In this document: piece after piece, positions 27,301-41,179 of the stretch | Position numbering within the stretch: position 1 is the first letter of the stretch | Layout: the number at the start of each line of letters is the position of its first letter | Assembly (NCBI RefSeq): GCF_048128805.1 | Contig: NC_136012.1 | Span: 9,122,121-9,186,120, forward strand | DNA length: 64,000 nucleotides | Direction of reading: 5' to 3' | From: Centroberyx gerrardi | Taxonomy: Eukaryota; Chordata; Actinopteri; Beryciformes; Berycidae | Notes under the pieces: generated by a model | Database searches by the model: none | Seen by the model: the letters and a program-made list of their open reading frames with translations, nothing else | Told to the model about the DNA's origin: nothing | Program-made: the position numbers and the translations under genes

Positions 27301-27356
27301 ATCAGGGAAAGCGCCATGACCAGCCATCTCTCCATCTTACTCACCCCTGCCGCCAT
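21391..27356 (-). CDS. eef1g: Elongation factor 1-gamma (eEF1G), complete, 10 exons
   Basis: Structural subunit of the eEF1B guanine-nucleotide exchange complex, which reloads eEF1A with GTP in the cytoplasm. Coding exons: 27345-27356, 26262-26420, 25877-25940, 25157-25299, 24807-24950, 24344-24473, 23625-23835, 22780-22952, 22066-22190, 21391-21549. All introns are GT-AG, phases close, and the total is 1,320 bp (439 codons plus TGA), close to the known vertebrate length. The N-terminal GST-like part (about residues 1-215) shows [28 protein letters not shown] and [12 protein letters not shown] Lys/Glu/Pro/Ala-rich linker follows (about 220-280, [19 protein letters not shown]). The conserved C-terminal domain shows [38 protein letters not shown] and ends in NQGKIFK. 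The start is fixed by ATGGCGGCAGGG followed directly by a donor, giving MAAG as in human. It lies in tandem downstream of polr2g. Identification is near certain. Confidence 0.99.
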
Positions 27357-27365
27357 CTTCAGGAC

Positions 27366-27380
27366 GAGAGAAAGGAAGAA
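27366..27380 (-). promoter_or_regulatory. eef1g: 5' TOP-like pyrimidine tract of eef1g
   Basis: Reading the minus strand, a 15-nt uninterrupted pyrimidine run (TTCTTCCTTTCTCTC) lies 10 nt upstream of the eef1g ATG. Translation-elongation-factor mRNAs of vertebrates start with a C followed by such a tract (5' TOP) and are translationally controlled through mTORC1/LARP1. The tract position implies a start site near 27,380 and a 5' UTR of roughly 20-25 nt. Just upstream are a TAAATA TATA-like stretch (about 27,402-27,408) and a TACGTCA CRE-like site (27,397-27,403). The exact start site is inferred. Confidence 0.65.
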
Positions 27381-27630
27381 CGAGGGCGCGCTCCGCTGAC
27401 GTATTTACGGCTAGGATGCGTGCGCGTCACTGGATTTCCGCGTTCACGTTTAGCTTCACAAAAAACCCGTACGTCAAAGGTTTCATAGGGTAGATTAAAT
27501 ACACTGATTTTAAATAATAATAATAATGATGATAATAATAATGATTTTGATAATAACAATAATATGGCTTGCAAAGATATTTAACTTTGAACAAACAACG
27601 AGAAAGAAAGGCATAAGAACAATAAAATAG

Positions 27631-27636
27631 TTTATT
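27631..27636 (-). terminator. polr2g: Putative polyadenylation signal of polr2g
   Basis: AATAAA on the minus strand about 345 nt after the polr2g stop. It would end polr2g near 27,610, leaving only about 230 bp before the inferred eef1g start near 27,380. I see no closer canonical hexamer. Confidence 0.55.
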
Positions 27637-27979
27637 ACAGTCCATGTACAAAAACAAAGGATATGCGGTTGTGTTGGAAATTATGACTTCTATGAGGGAA
27701 ACAGTTATCAAATTATGTAGGCTAATATGAATGCATAACAACCTCTAGCTGTCAGTATATCATGTATTTTTATGGCTACATGAAAACGTTTTTTTTCCAA
27801 GTTTGCCCAGTTCCGATAAAAACGTACAAAATTCAGATATACAGCATAATGAAATTAAGTAGCTATAGGGCTTCACCATCTGACCATACCACATCAATCA
27901 GCATAGAAAAACACACATTTTAACAAAGTAATGGCCAGGCCCATATGTCCCATATGAAATGTGCTCTCTCTGGGGTGAA

Positions 27980-30745
<2,766 letters not shown>

Positions 30746-31084
30746 TTCCGTTACTTGCAACTCTCAATCTTTCCCCTTTAGTATTCTCGTTAGGCTAAAT
30801 TATATCAATAAGCTTATTGATAAATGAATGAGCCCTTTCGCTCCTTCACAACAAAGTCTCTTCCGGGTTACGAGGGTGGCGATAAAACAAAACACTGCAC
30901 GTCCGCAGCTCGACCCCTGCCGGTGAGGAGGAGAAGTGCAGGAGGGCGGGGCTAGAAAGTAGGCGTGCCGAAACACTGGACGACGATTGGCTTGCCCTGA
31001 CCTAAAAACGTCACCCAAAAGTCACTCGCTCCACTGGACGAGGAGGAAGTATAGTGTTGACATTTACAGTTACAGCTGAGTGAC
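30746..31084. promoter_or_regulatory. Probable bidirectional promoter, polr2g / AhpD-like gene
   Basis: Only 339 bp separate the two divergent start codons. The interval is CpG-rich relative to its surroundings and holds sites typical of TATA-less housekeeping promoters: GC box GGGCGGGGC (30,944-30,952), an inverted CCAAT box ATTGG (30,986-30,990), CRE-like ACGTCA (31,008-31,013), and ETS-type cores in both orientations (TTCCGG near 30,863; GGAAGT near 31,045). No TATA box is evident. Shared use by both genes is inferred from spacing. Confidence 0.6.
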
Positions 31085-32643
31085 ATGGCGAGCGGCCGCG
31101 TCTTGAAACTGCTTCGTCCCTCTGCCTTTACACTGCTTGTGAGTTGTCGAATACTTTTCTACCTGCTCAGGCTCTTTTCTGTGTATGTTGTTATGTTATT
31201 TGTAAGTTTTCCCAGTGTTTGACCTCTCCCCCGCTTCTTGTGACGCTGTCCTCCCGGTCAGGGGTCTCTCCGGTCGGACTGCGTGTTTCGGCGGAGGACG
31301 GCGGCGGCAGCAGGGAGCAGACTTTTCTCCAGCGACGCTCCTCCAGAGAAAATCAGCCGCTACCCAGTTCCCTATAAGAAAGACCTGCCTTATGATATAG
31401 TGGAGCTGATGGAGGAGGTGGAGACAAAGGTATTTGACACTAAAGATACACAAGAAGACATTTAAATCAGTATTACACAACAGCATATTGTCACAATGTA
31501 GGTTTTCACAGTTTTCGTAGTTATATTTAGTCACTACACCACTTTCTTTACAGGGAGGCTTTCTGCCTAATGTCTTCAAAGCCCTCTCCCATAGACCAGC
31601 AGAGTTCAGAGCTTTCTTCGCTTATTACAATGAACTAATGAACAAAGAGACAGGTGTGTGCTCATGTGTTTGTTCAATATGTCTGACTATGTGAATGTAG
31701 GCTCTTTGCATTGTGTGAGTTTTTAATGTGTCTTTTGTTAGTCTGCCAGTCTTCAAGTTTAAACGTCATGTCTGTCTTCCAGGGGGATTAACCAAGGCAG
31801 ATCGTGAGCTCATTGTCGTGGCTACCAGTATCCACAACAAGTGTCTGTACTGTGTGGTTTCCCACAGTGCACTGCATCGCATCTACTCCAAGAAACCCAC
31901 TCTCGCTGACCAGGTATCACATCTTCCTCTGTCCTCTTCATCTCACTGACTGGCTTTGCTCTGCTCAGTGTAAAAGACAAAGTGTGGAGCAAGTTTTGGT
32001 GTCAATTTATGGACCCAATGGAACAGAGGTCAGAGCTCTTGTGGCATATGACTCTGAAAAATATAAATATGAGAGGCAGTTATGCGATAAATTGGTGCTT
32101 GCCAAATGCTTACTGGCAGCATTAGATTACACTATAAAAGGAGGTGACAAAAAAAAAAAGAATTGAAGAAATGTGATTGTTGTCAAGCCATAATTGCAAC
32201 TAACTGAGATCATTGTACGGTTTTTGAAAGGCCACCAAATTTCCCCTAGGGGATCAATAAAGTGCATCCTTAGCTGTGGTAAAGATGAACTAATACACAT
32301 AAACTGTCCCTCCTCTGTCTGATTCTGTCTTTCTTCCACCCAGGTGGCTGTAAACTATGAGAATGCGGAGCTGTCTGGTCGGGAGCGGGCCATGCTGGAC
32401 TTCGCCCTCGCCGTGTGTCGCAGCGACACCATCACAGAGCAGCACTTCCTGTCCTTGGAGGAAGCGGGCTTCGACCGCGAGGACGCCTGGGACATCGGCG
32501 CCATCGCCGCTTTCTTCGCCATGTCCAACCGGATGGCCCACGTCACCGACATGAGGCCCAACGCCGAATTCTACAATATGGGCCGCATGCCGCGGGCCAA
32601 GGACAAGGGAGAGGGAAAGGAAAAGGGCAAGGGCAAAGAGTAG
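31085..32643 (+). CDS. AhpD-like (carboxymuconolactone decarboxylase family) protein, probably mitochondrial, 5 exons
   Basis: Exons 31085-31138, 31262-31429, 31554-31653, 31783-31913 and 32344-32643 join in phase to 250 codons plus TAG, all GT-AG. The first ~42 residues are rich in Arg, Leu, Ser and Ala with almost no acids (MASGRVLKLLRPSAF; FRRRTAAAAGSRLFSS), which is a good matrix-targeting presequence. The core holds KADRELIVVATSIHNKC then LYCVVSHSALH: Glu116, Cys128, Cys131 and His135 match the spacing of the catalytic Glu, CxxC and second His of mycobacterial AhpD, a peroxiredoxin-reducing alkylhydroperoxidase. The first AhpD His, between the cysteines, is Tyr130 here. A helical repeat follows (SGRERAMLDFALAVCRS; REDAWDIGAIAAFFAMSNRM). 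The tail is Lys/Gly/Glu-rich (about 236-250). Closest family known to me is the 'uncharacterised peroxidase-related' group; activity and substrate are unknown. Start chosen as the first ATG, giving the presequence. Confidence 0.92.
32150..32275 (+). repeat. Possible retroposon 3' tail in intron 4 of the AhpD-like gene
   Basis: The segment ending TAGGGGATCAATAAAGTGC resembles the common fish retroposon ending in 'GGGATCAATAAAGT' followed by short repeats. It is intronic (31,914-32,343) and contains an AATAAA at about 32,256. The family is recognised by its tail only. Confidence 0.4.
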
Positions 32644-33561
32644 TGGGACAGATCAGATTATCAGGGGGCCAAGGGTCATGTGACACTGAGGCTACACTCA
32701 CACTGCAGCTTTTTTTTGTTTTTCCCTCCCATGTGAAACAGATCTGATGTTTTCTAATCAATGTGAACAGCAAGAGGCATGCAACCTACACGCGACGTGA
32801 ATTTAAACGCTCTAATCAGAATTATGTTACTCACCTGAGACAATTATTATAATTTTGCCACAGCAGCTTGACTGAGCCAGTGTGAGCATGGAGGACAACG
32901 AGACACAACAATGGACAGAAAGCAAAAACCGACTTGATTGGTTTTTGGGGAGACGCCTCAATTCAGTCCAAACTCAGAACAAGCAGGTTTGAAACAAGCA
33001 GGAGAAGCGTTGGAACAAAAACATATGACATCTTATAGTCGTTACTCTGCACTAATGTTTGTCTTTTTTGACATCACTGTCAGTTCCCATTGGTATCAAA
33101 TATGAGTTACATCCTAGAAAAGATGTATAGTAATAGATTTTTTCATAATCCTGTATATGTGAATGGCTTATCAGTCACATTGAGGTGGTGGAGAAAGATT
33201 CTGAGTTTGTGATGTGTGCCTTTCTATGTGTTTGTTCTCCTTTCTGTTTGTTGTCGGGGCAGAAAGGTTTTTATAGGCGTCGTAATCGGGATTTTAAGCA
33301 ACTTGAGAAGATGTCAATACAGCGTGTGTCCAAATCTAGTCGTTGTGTTTAAGTGTGTCTGTGCATTTTCAGATTTCAGTCTCTCATTGTGGGGAGAAAA
33401 GTCTCCTTGTGTCCTTTTGTCCAACTAGCTGTCCTTTAGCTTCTGTGAAAAGGTTTTGTTAAAATAACCAACTAACACTCAAAATCTCAAGGCAGCTGCC
33501 ACAACACTGGTCATTTTTAAGGGAACACTGCTTGCCTAATCCTCACCTTTTTGTTTTATAA

Positions 33562-33567
33562 ATAAAC
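33562..33567 (+). terminator. Putative polyadenylation signal of the AhpD-like gene
   Basis: AATAAA about 920 nt after the TAG stop, the first canonical hexamer in the 3' flank. It gives an inferred 3' UTR of about 32,644-33,585. Confidence 0.55.
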
Positions 33568-34520
33568 TATATCTTTTTCATGATGCTAAGCAAGATTAGA
33601 CACTCTCATTTCTTATGTTACCACCTTGCATTCACAAATTATGACATCGCCCAGTACTGGCAGAGCACCATGTGGGTGAAATGCTATTTTACACCACTAG
33701 ATGACAGCACATCCCTTTATTGGCATAGCTTATATTTACTAGATAAGGGAAGAGGTTTATCTGATCATATACCCATGAAGTGATTCTGCAGATGTGTGTG
33801 TGTGTGAGTGTGTGTGTGGGAGAGAAAGAGAAACTAGCCCACACACCAAACAGCAAAAAAGACAAACCTGATTAGCGTATCTTACATGAGCGGTCCATAT
33901 TTAAGATGGAATTTGTCTGGTTTGTTGCACTGGAGAGGGAATGAGTCACAGTCCCCGTTCATGTCTGTGTGTGCTAAGCAACATCTTCTCCTCAAGTTTA
34001 TTTTCCGACAACCTATTTTTAATGCCGACTTCCCTGCACCTGCTGCCACTGTCTGTTACCCAAGGTGATACAAGTCCAGTGTGACTCCAGGCACCCCTGG
34101 AACATCTAACTTGGTGTGCAAGTGTGTGTGTGAGAGAGAGAGGGACACGCACACTCTGGGTTGTAATGAGTATCGCCCTGCCAGTTGTCTCTCTTGTTCA
34201 GAGGGGTGCACATACAAAAATACCTTGCTCACATCAGTTGACACCCATCATTTTAGGAGAAACGTTCACACATGAGAAAATGCAGCTTTCTCTATGTGTT
34301 TCTGAACAAAGCACTGACCAAAGAGACTTTTTGTAATATAAACAGGAAGGATCTGGTTTCAAATCTATTAGTCCAGTATCCAAAAGTGGCTAAAGTTTGA
34401 TTCAAAGAATCAAAAATGAGATTTCCACCCTTGGAGAAAAATGACAGCTACTCTCAAAGAATGATTGCTGGCCTAAACATAAGACACATTATGGGTTACT
34501 ATTGAAGTTAAGGTTCAAAA

Positions 34521-34720
34521 TACAGTACTGTGCAAAAGTCTTAGGCACATGTAAAAAAAAAAATCCATAAAGCGAAGATGCTTTCAAAAACAATGAAATT
34601 AAAAGTTTCTAAAAAATTAAAAAAATTGCTATAAAGAGCACAGAAAACAAATACATAAACATCTAAAACCAAATTTATATAAAAAATCTAGGGTGCCTAA
34701 GACTTTTGCACAGCACTGTA
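34521..34720. mobile_element. Palindromic mariner/Tc1-type MITE (200 bp)
   Basis: TA-flanked element with about 27-bp terminal inverted repeats: TACAGTACTGTGCAAAAGTC at the left and GACTTTTGCACAGCACTGTA at the right. The interior is A-rich, with no transposase. 'TGTGCAAAAGTCTTAGGCAC' ends are, from memory, a widespread vertebrate mariner-like family. TA target duplication is intact. Confidence 0.85.
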
Positions 34721-35452
34721 CTTATGCTAGACAGAATATTATAGGATAGAAAACTGAATACTGCATATAGCACTTTGGAATGACACACTTCAAATATAAA
34801 ACACACTCCACTCCACTGGCATGAGCGGAGCCAGTCACATGCTGCCCAGTGAATCAGCATAAGTTAGTGAAACTCAGCGACAGTGAGCCCGCTCCTCCGG
34901 GGCCTCTGCGTCCTTGTCGCCCTGAGAAAGTGTCGTACGTCTCAGGAACTGCTCATGTCCCATTACAGTTTTTCATTAAGCGCCGAGCCCCCTGACCCCC
35001 GTGTCTCCTACAAGTATTAACAGCAGAGAACAGGCTCCAGACAAGGCGTGTTAACACTAATTTATGGTCTGCCGCTGCCCCGTCTTGTAGCTCTTCAGGC
35101 ACTTTGTAATGGATAAGCAGAGGGGAGACAAAAGAGGAGAGAAGAAACAACGCATCAAAACAGAACCAATAGAACAGAATAGCATCATTTCTGACATTTC
35201 TTAGCAGATTGATTGACGTGGACTAGACGTAACTAGTCCGGTTAACAGCTTGCCCTTCCAAGGTGGAGGCTTTCACCCGCTTCTTATTGTGGCCCGTCGG
35301 CACATTGATGGATAGATCAATAGGCTTTTATCCTGGCTTGGAGTTGGAAGGGGAGTCAGGGGAGGGAGGCTGGGCACTATGTCTCTATTCTCCTGAGACA
35401 GATAAAACCTGTCATGATGCACGCATGTCAAATGGGGCGTGATAGAGAGAGG

Positions 35453-35484
<32 letters not shown>

Positions 35485-35651
35485 GAGAGAGAGTGGTGGA
35501 GCAAGAAGGTCGTGGTTCAAATGAGAAGAAATGTTGGTGAACACCAGTGAACTGAACTACAGGCATCACGTCATTTATCAAGTTCAAATCTAGATGAGTG
35601 GATAGTATAGACCATGCAGCAACAGGTTTGAGAAATCCGTCCTCCCAGCAG

Positions 35652-36312
35652 CAGTGGTTCTCAAAGTGGGGTCCGGGGACTCTCAGGGGTCCTTGAGGGG
35701 GATCAAGGGGGTCCCCAGCAGAATGAGGAGTAGTTTAACTTCACTATAATTTAATTCTCTAAATTATTCCAAGATAACACTTAATGTGGACGGTCCAATG
35801 TTGATACTCAGCTATCAAAAAGTGACAAAAAGTAGATGTTCAACAAACTGTCACTTGCCTGTTCAATGCATATCTACAGACTATGTAACCCGTAACCCTG
35901 ATCCTAGCCTAACCCCAACCCTAAGATTAACCTTAGCCCAAACACTGAATATCTATAGATTACTTTTAACACTATTGTATCACATGAAACTCAGTAGACT
36001 TTTTAGTGACACATTACAGTCACTTGATAGTAATTTGAGTATCAGCATGAGGCTATCCATATAAAGTGTGACCTATCCAAATAACAGAATGTGTAAGGAT
36101 GACTTTTCTAATCATAGGTTTCACTCTCATCACTATTATCCCCTATATGTGCACTGTAGGCAGTTGTACAATTTGACAATAAAGCAACAACAACAGTAAA
36201 AATAAAACGTCCCATATGGATCTCTGGCACCTAATCTCATCAAAAGAGTGTCTGTGTTTCTAATGTGTGTCTATCTGGGAGTCTGCAACAGGAAAGTCCT
36301 TGAGAACCTCTG
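35652..36312 (+). mobile_element. hAT-like non-autonomous element
   Basis: Begins CAGTGGTTCTCAAAGTGGGG and ends CTTGAGAACCTCTG, so the terminal 15 bp are near-perfect inverted repeats (CAGTGGTTCTCAAAG and CAGAGGTTCTCAAGG). The interior is AT-rich with no transposase. No clear 8-bp target duplication remains, which suggests an old copy. Confidence 0.6.
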
Positions 36313-38242
36313 TGTTCGACTAAATGAAAAAGTAGCCGTTCATGATGACTCTGCTGATCGGCATCAGCAATTGATCCACGCTGGTAATGATTCTGTTGTT
36401 ATTGATGATTAAAAATGTTGATATGGACTCTAAAGATGAATGCCAAAGGTAATTAATTGCTATTGATTATAGATAGTTTTGCTGGCCCTGAACGCTTTTT
36501 TGAAGCATGAAGCTGTTAAAATTCCAGGACAGGTCTCTCTTATGTGTTTAGTATTGATTTTGGTATGCACAGTGCTCCATGCTTTTTCCTGGGCGAGGTT
36601 TTAACCTTGACTGCCGGCTGCAAAACACATCGTCCCTCAGGGATTAAAGATGTGAAACATTTCACTTCAGAATGAGATATGGGCCATTTGAAAAATGTGT
36701 TGTTTTCTGTTATAAAATGACTGCTGGTACGAAAGTGAAACTTCTGAAATATTTTTTTCTGAAGTTATTTGCTATTGTAAGACTTTTGGTTACAAAAAGT
36801 GTCAATTTTGAGACCGTAATAATATATATATACAGTATATTTCTGCTATGGTATAAAGAAACAAACCCCTCAAATGAATATATAATCAGAATGACACCTT
36901 TCACATACTCTTCTCTGTACTTAACCAGTATGGCTGAAATAGAAACATTTTATAATATTCATTTAATTATAAAAACCATTTTCCATCATATGATCTTTGA
37001 TGTGAGATCATCTCTTTGTGTCTGTGTACAGCCTCCAGACTTCCTACTGTCTGAAGCAACCCACATAGCTAGAAGAGAGATAAGAAGAGACTTTTTGGAA
37101 GAAGCGCTTCTCATCTTTTATGCCTCCTCTGGGTATTCAGGCAAACTTGTCCGCTTCAATTTAACACAACTTTGAGTGTTGCCAGACAATTCCTCTATAC
37201 TTTCGCACTTGGAGAGGTGGGGAGAGGAGAGATGAAGGAGCGCTTCAAACACTAAAAAGGGGGGAAATTAATCGGATGAAGAGTTTTTTGAGGGATTCTC
37301 TGCCCCAAATTGTGTGTCCGTCTTTTCCTCTTTCCTTGTGCGGTGACTGAACTGTTCAAATTGTGCTTATGCTGTGTGCATGGGTTGCTCTCCCAGCCCA
37401 CTTGCTGCAAGTTAGACTCCAAACCAATACAAAGCCTCAAGTCAAATCTTCAGCAGTGGATATCAACTGGATGTGAGGGCAGAGGGTGGGAAAGTGCGAC
37501 CACTGATGTGGTGTAAGCAGAGATAACGAGCAGTGACAGCCTCCACAGCTTGAACCCCATGTCTGTCTGGGCAGAGGGGCTTGACACAGCATGTCAGCAG
37601 GCAGGAAGGGCACGCAGCGCTTGAACGGATGAGAACTGGCAAGCAGAGAGAAGTTGGTGGCTCTCTGGTAAACAGTGGCTGCTGCACAAAAGCCACAATG
37701 CTACATATCCCGTTCAAGAGATGTTAGCTGAAGAAATGATGCTATTTTGTAAGAAAAGGTCTAAAGATAGCTAATAACTTAAATGTTATTCCATAATGAG
37801 TTTTACTTCCAGCAGTCAGTTTTGTACTCATAGGAGTCACGTTTTGATTCGTCATTTTGGAAAATCAAGGTACAACTGGGAAGCATGACAAATATTCTTC
37901 ACTAAGAAAATAGACAATGCGGAAAAAGAGACGGAAAAACCCGTCCTGTAACACTTTAACACTGCCAACTGTGATGTACCTTGTATTTCTGAGTACATTT
38001 TGTTGTTTGGTGGTGTATTTTTTTTATTCTCGCAGATAACTGGCCAAACAGCGTGATGTCACAATGAGATATTTCTAGCACAGCTACAATGGAGTTTAAC
38101 GTGTTTTGAGTACGGGGTCGTGGCCTTGATCACAGAGATGCCCCAATGTTCACAAAATAGTTGGCTAGCCAGCTATTTTCATGCCTATACACCCACTTTT
38201 GATTGAAAGTGACAAGTTCGTGCCCCTTCTCAGAATGTTGTT
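36313..38242. other. Intergenic, no gene seen
   Basis: Includes a 167-codon plus-strand open frame (36,672-37,175) that is AT-rich and unlike any family I know; treated as chance. Confidence 0.5.
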
Positions 38243-38426
38243 GAAAGGCATTCTGGGGAATGTAGGAAATCACTAAATGAAGTAGAAGTAGACGAGGCAG
38301 GTTGAGGGAAAGTGGGCATAACAAAAAAGTAAATTACAACACAAAATAGCTCCTTAAATGCAGTGAACATCACAAACTGATGATATCTGACAGTGTAAAA
38401 GTATCCGAGGGTGGATTTTTCCTTTA
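38243..38426 (+). repeat. Dispersed repeat, copy A
   Basis: Runs from GAAAGGCATTCTGGGGAATG to GGGTGGATTTTTCC. It aligns along its whole length, about 80% by eye, with 39,690-39,874 in the same orientation. Shared blocks include GAAGTAGAAGTAGA and GGTTGAGGGAAAGTGGG. It looks like a common fish interspersed element; the family is not assigned. Confidence 0.7.
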
Positions 38427-39689
38427 ACTTGGATGCTCTATCTGCACACAACGGAGGCACTTCCACTCCGTGCCTCATTGAAGGGAAGGGAGACATGACA
38501 AATAGGCAGCAGAGCTAATTTCTAACCAGGCAAATGCAAATGGGACATTAGCAAATGGACAGAGACACAAGGATGATATTATGCGTCCCTGTTAGGAATG
38601 TAAATGTGAGTGTGTGTGTGTGTGTGAGTGTGCGTGTGTGTGAGTGTGTGTTTGTCTGTGTGCATGTGCATTCCTGCATGCATTTGCGCTAATGTGCGTG
38701 TGTGCCCTGGCATCCACATGCATCCAGTAAAGTGTGTGTGTCTGTGTTATACGCGGATGTTCTATGAGCAATTACAGCTGAGGTCACTCGCACCAGTGGT
38801 CTGATGGAATTTCCCATGGAACAGAGAGGCTACCTGTCCCTGTCTGGCAGTCTGATCCCTGCAGGCTCGGCGGCACAGATACAGCACGCATCCGCTCACA
38901 CAGCTGCCACACAGACAAGACACACAGGCACAGAGGCAGTGCTTCTTGGAACCTAGGATGTTTTAGTAAAACCTTGGTAAATATGTATGAACTTTGCATT
39001 GTACTACAACACAGAGGTTGGTAGCAGCTTCACCTCTGTGTCTCTATTTAGATGTTAACGCTGTGTAAAACATGATGATGAATGATGCAGTAGCGCCCCC
39101 CTTGGGCCATTCAGTATAATTTTGAAAACGCACAAGTGAGATGCATCAATTCCAGATTTTAGTCAAAATCCGATCATCGGTGTCTGATCTCATGTGATGG
39201 ACGGACGATCGATAAAACAAATGAACAAATGAACATAAGGAAACCGATCCATAGCCCTATCCCAGTAGTCCTATCCCATATCACAATATGCATGTACAGC
39301 ATTATTGGGGGATTTCAATTATTAAGTAAGATTATCCATCAACTAAACATCCACAGAATCCTGATCCATTAGCATGGACCATAGCAAACTAAACAGCTAA
39401 ATACTGGACACACAGAGGTCAAACTGTTGCCAGATAGTCTTCTCATCACACAACAGTAAGTCGATCAAAGAGCTTATTTGACAAAAAAGTGTGGTGTATT
39501 CTGGTGTAAACAAATTTTTCCCCCAAACTCATTTAAATTCAAATTCATTCAATAGTCAGCAGTTTAAAATAAATCTGTAGGTTACAGCATAATTTAAGCA
39601 TCCAGACCATTTAACCATTGGGGCGGCATTGAGGATGGTGCTAGGCAGTAGAGATGCAGGACTATGATGCCAGTTCTCCGAGGGTGGGC

Positions 39690-39874
39690 GAAAGGCATTC
39701 TGGGAAATGTAAATCACTAACTGAAGTAGAAGTAGATAAAGTAGGTTGAGGGAAAGTGGGTACATCAAAAAAATAAATGACAACACTTGATTACAAAATA
39801 ACTCCTGGGATGCAATAAACATCCCAGATTGATATATAACAGTATAGGAGTATCCAAGGGTGGATTTTTCCATA
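39690..39874 (+). repeat. Dispersed repeat, copy B
   Basis: Second copy of the element at 38,243-38,426, 1.45 kb away in direct orientation, also ending in GGGTGGATTTTTCC. No internal coding capacity. Confidence 0.7.
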
Positions 39875-40779
39875 AGCTTTCAATTGTAGCTGAGTAATGG
39901 CCAACAGTACAAGACTATGGTTTACTGAGCAGCTCCCAGTGTGTTAAACTGAATGAATGTGATGCAGGGTGTTGCTGAGAAAGAGCATGCATTGTCAGCA
40001 AACCTTCTGTGGGTACAAACAGACATATAATATAAATGTTTTGGACCTGAAGCTGTAGAACCAGACCTTGGATCGTGACTAAAGGCCTGAGACAAGACCA
40101 GAAGCAGACTTAAAGCTCAAACCTCGTCCAGACACCCATTGCTCCTATACTAATCCTGAAAACACTGCTGCAGATCCTGGTCCACCGCATCTCCACAAGT
40201 GCTCAAGCTGTTTCATGCCCTCTCAGTCAGCCGGCCTGAGAAGTGTTTCAGATTAGAATGTCCCAGACTGATAATCCAAATGCACATTTGCTCAGATTAC
40301 TTCATTCCTGGGGATTATGTGTCATGCATCAACTCATATCTGCTGCAAGAGGGAGAGATTCAGGCTCGCACTGTTTGGTGTTGGTGTTTGTGTGTGTGTG
40401 TGTGTGCTTGCTTGTGTTCTTGCAGTATGCTTGTTTTTGTGCATGTATGTTGATCACATCTACTGCTGCTGAGTTCACTGTATTAAAACCCTCAGGCGAA
40501 GACCAGTTCCTGTCAATGCGGTCATTAAGAGTGTGACCTGATGCAGCGCGTGTCCCCTGAGCTCCTGAGCACACCAGGACTAATGGCTCCAATATTAGAT
40601 GGAAGCGTTATTAAATCTAATCACTGTAATGTGTTTGGTTTCAGATTACGGTTGGGTCTAGGTTATAATCCTTTCATTCAATACTTTAGAAGGCTACTAC
40701 TGTGTACCTTCGTCCTTGCAACTTGGCAAGACCATCTCTTGGCAGGGCGTATTGTATGTATCCGTGCGTGCTGCACTCA

Positions 40780-41060
40780 TTTGCCTGTGTGCGCCGTGCA
40801 TATGAATATTGGCGGCCTCGTTTAATTGCCGCCATATCTCTTCAGGGGGATTTGCACGTCTCTCGCATCAAGCTCGCGTTCTGGTTCCAGCCTCCAGACG
40901 GAGCCGAGTAAACAGTTATCCGGACCCGTGGCCCACAGCGAGGAGGCGGGGCTCCGGTCTGTCAGGGAAGCCGGAGCAAAGTGATGGGAGATGAGGCTGA
41001 CGGATGACAGGAGCCCCTGTCCAGCCAACCCCGCTGTTGGTCTCTCATTTGGCGATGCGT
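40780..41060. other. CpG-rich unique segment, candidate regulatory or conserved element
   Basis: Non-repetitive, CpG-richer sequence between repeats, with inverted arms GGCGGC (40,811) and GCCGCC (40,829) and a TTTGCACGTCTCTCGC stretch. No coding frame recognised. Confidence 0.25.
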
Positions 41061-41179
41061 CACATTAGCATTCAGGCTGTCCCTTTTTTTCCCCAGCCCT
41101 CCCACTGAAATGAATCACAGCTTATTACTCTAATGAAAGTGTCATGGCGGAATTCAGTGGATAATGCTTTAATGAATTA

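Noticed and set aside
31804-32166. Extension of AhpD-like exon 4 into a longer 120-codon frame
   Set aside because: That frame is out of register with the protein, and the donor CAG|GTATCA and acceptor at 32,343 restore the conserved frame; the open stretch is intronic.
36672-37175. 167-codon plus-strand open frame
   Set aside because: Composition follows the AT-rich surroundings, no recognisable family, no supporting splice pattern or neighbouring exon.
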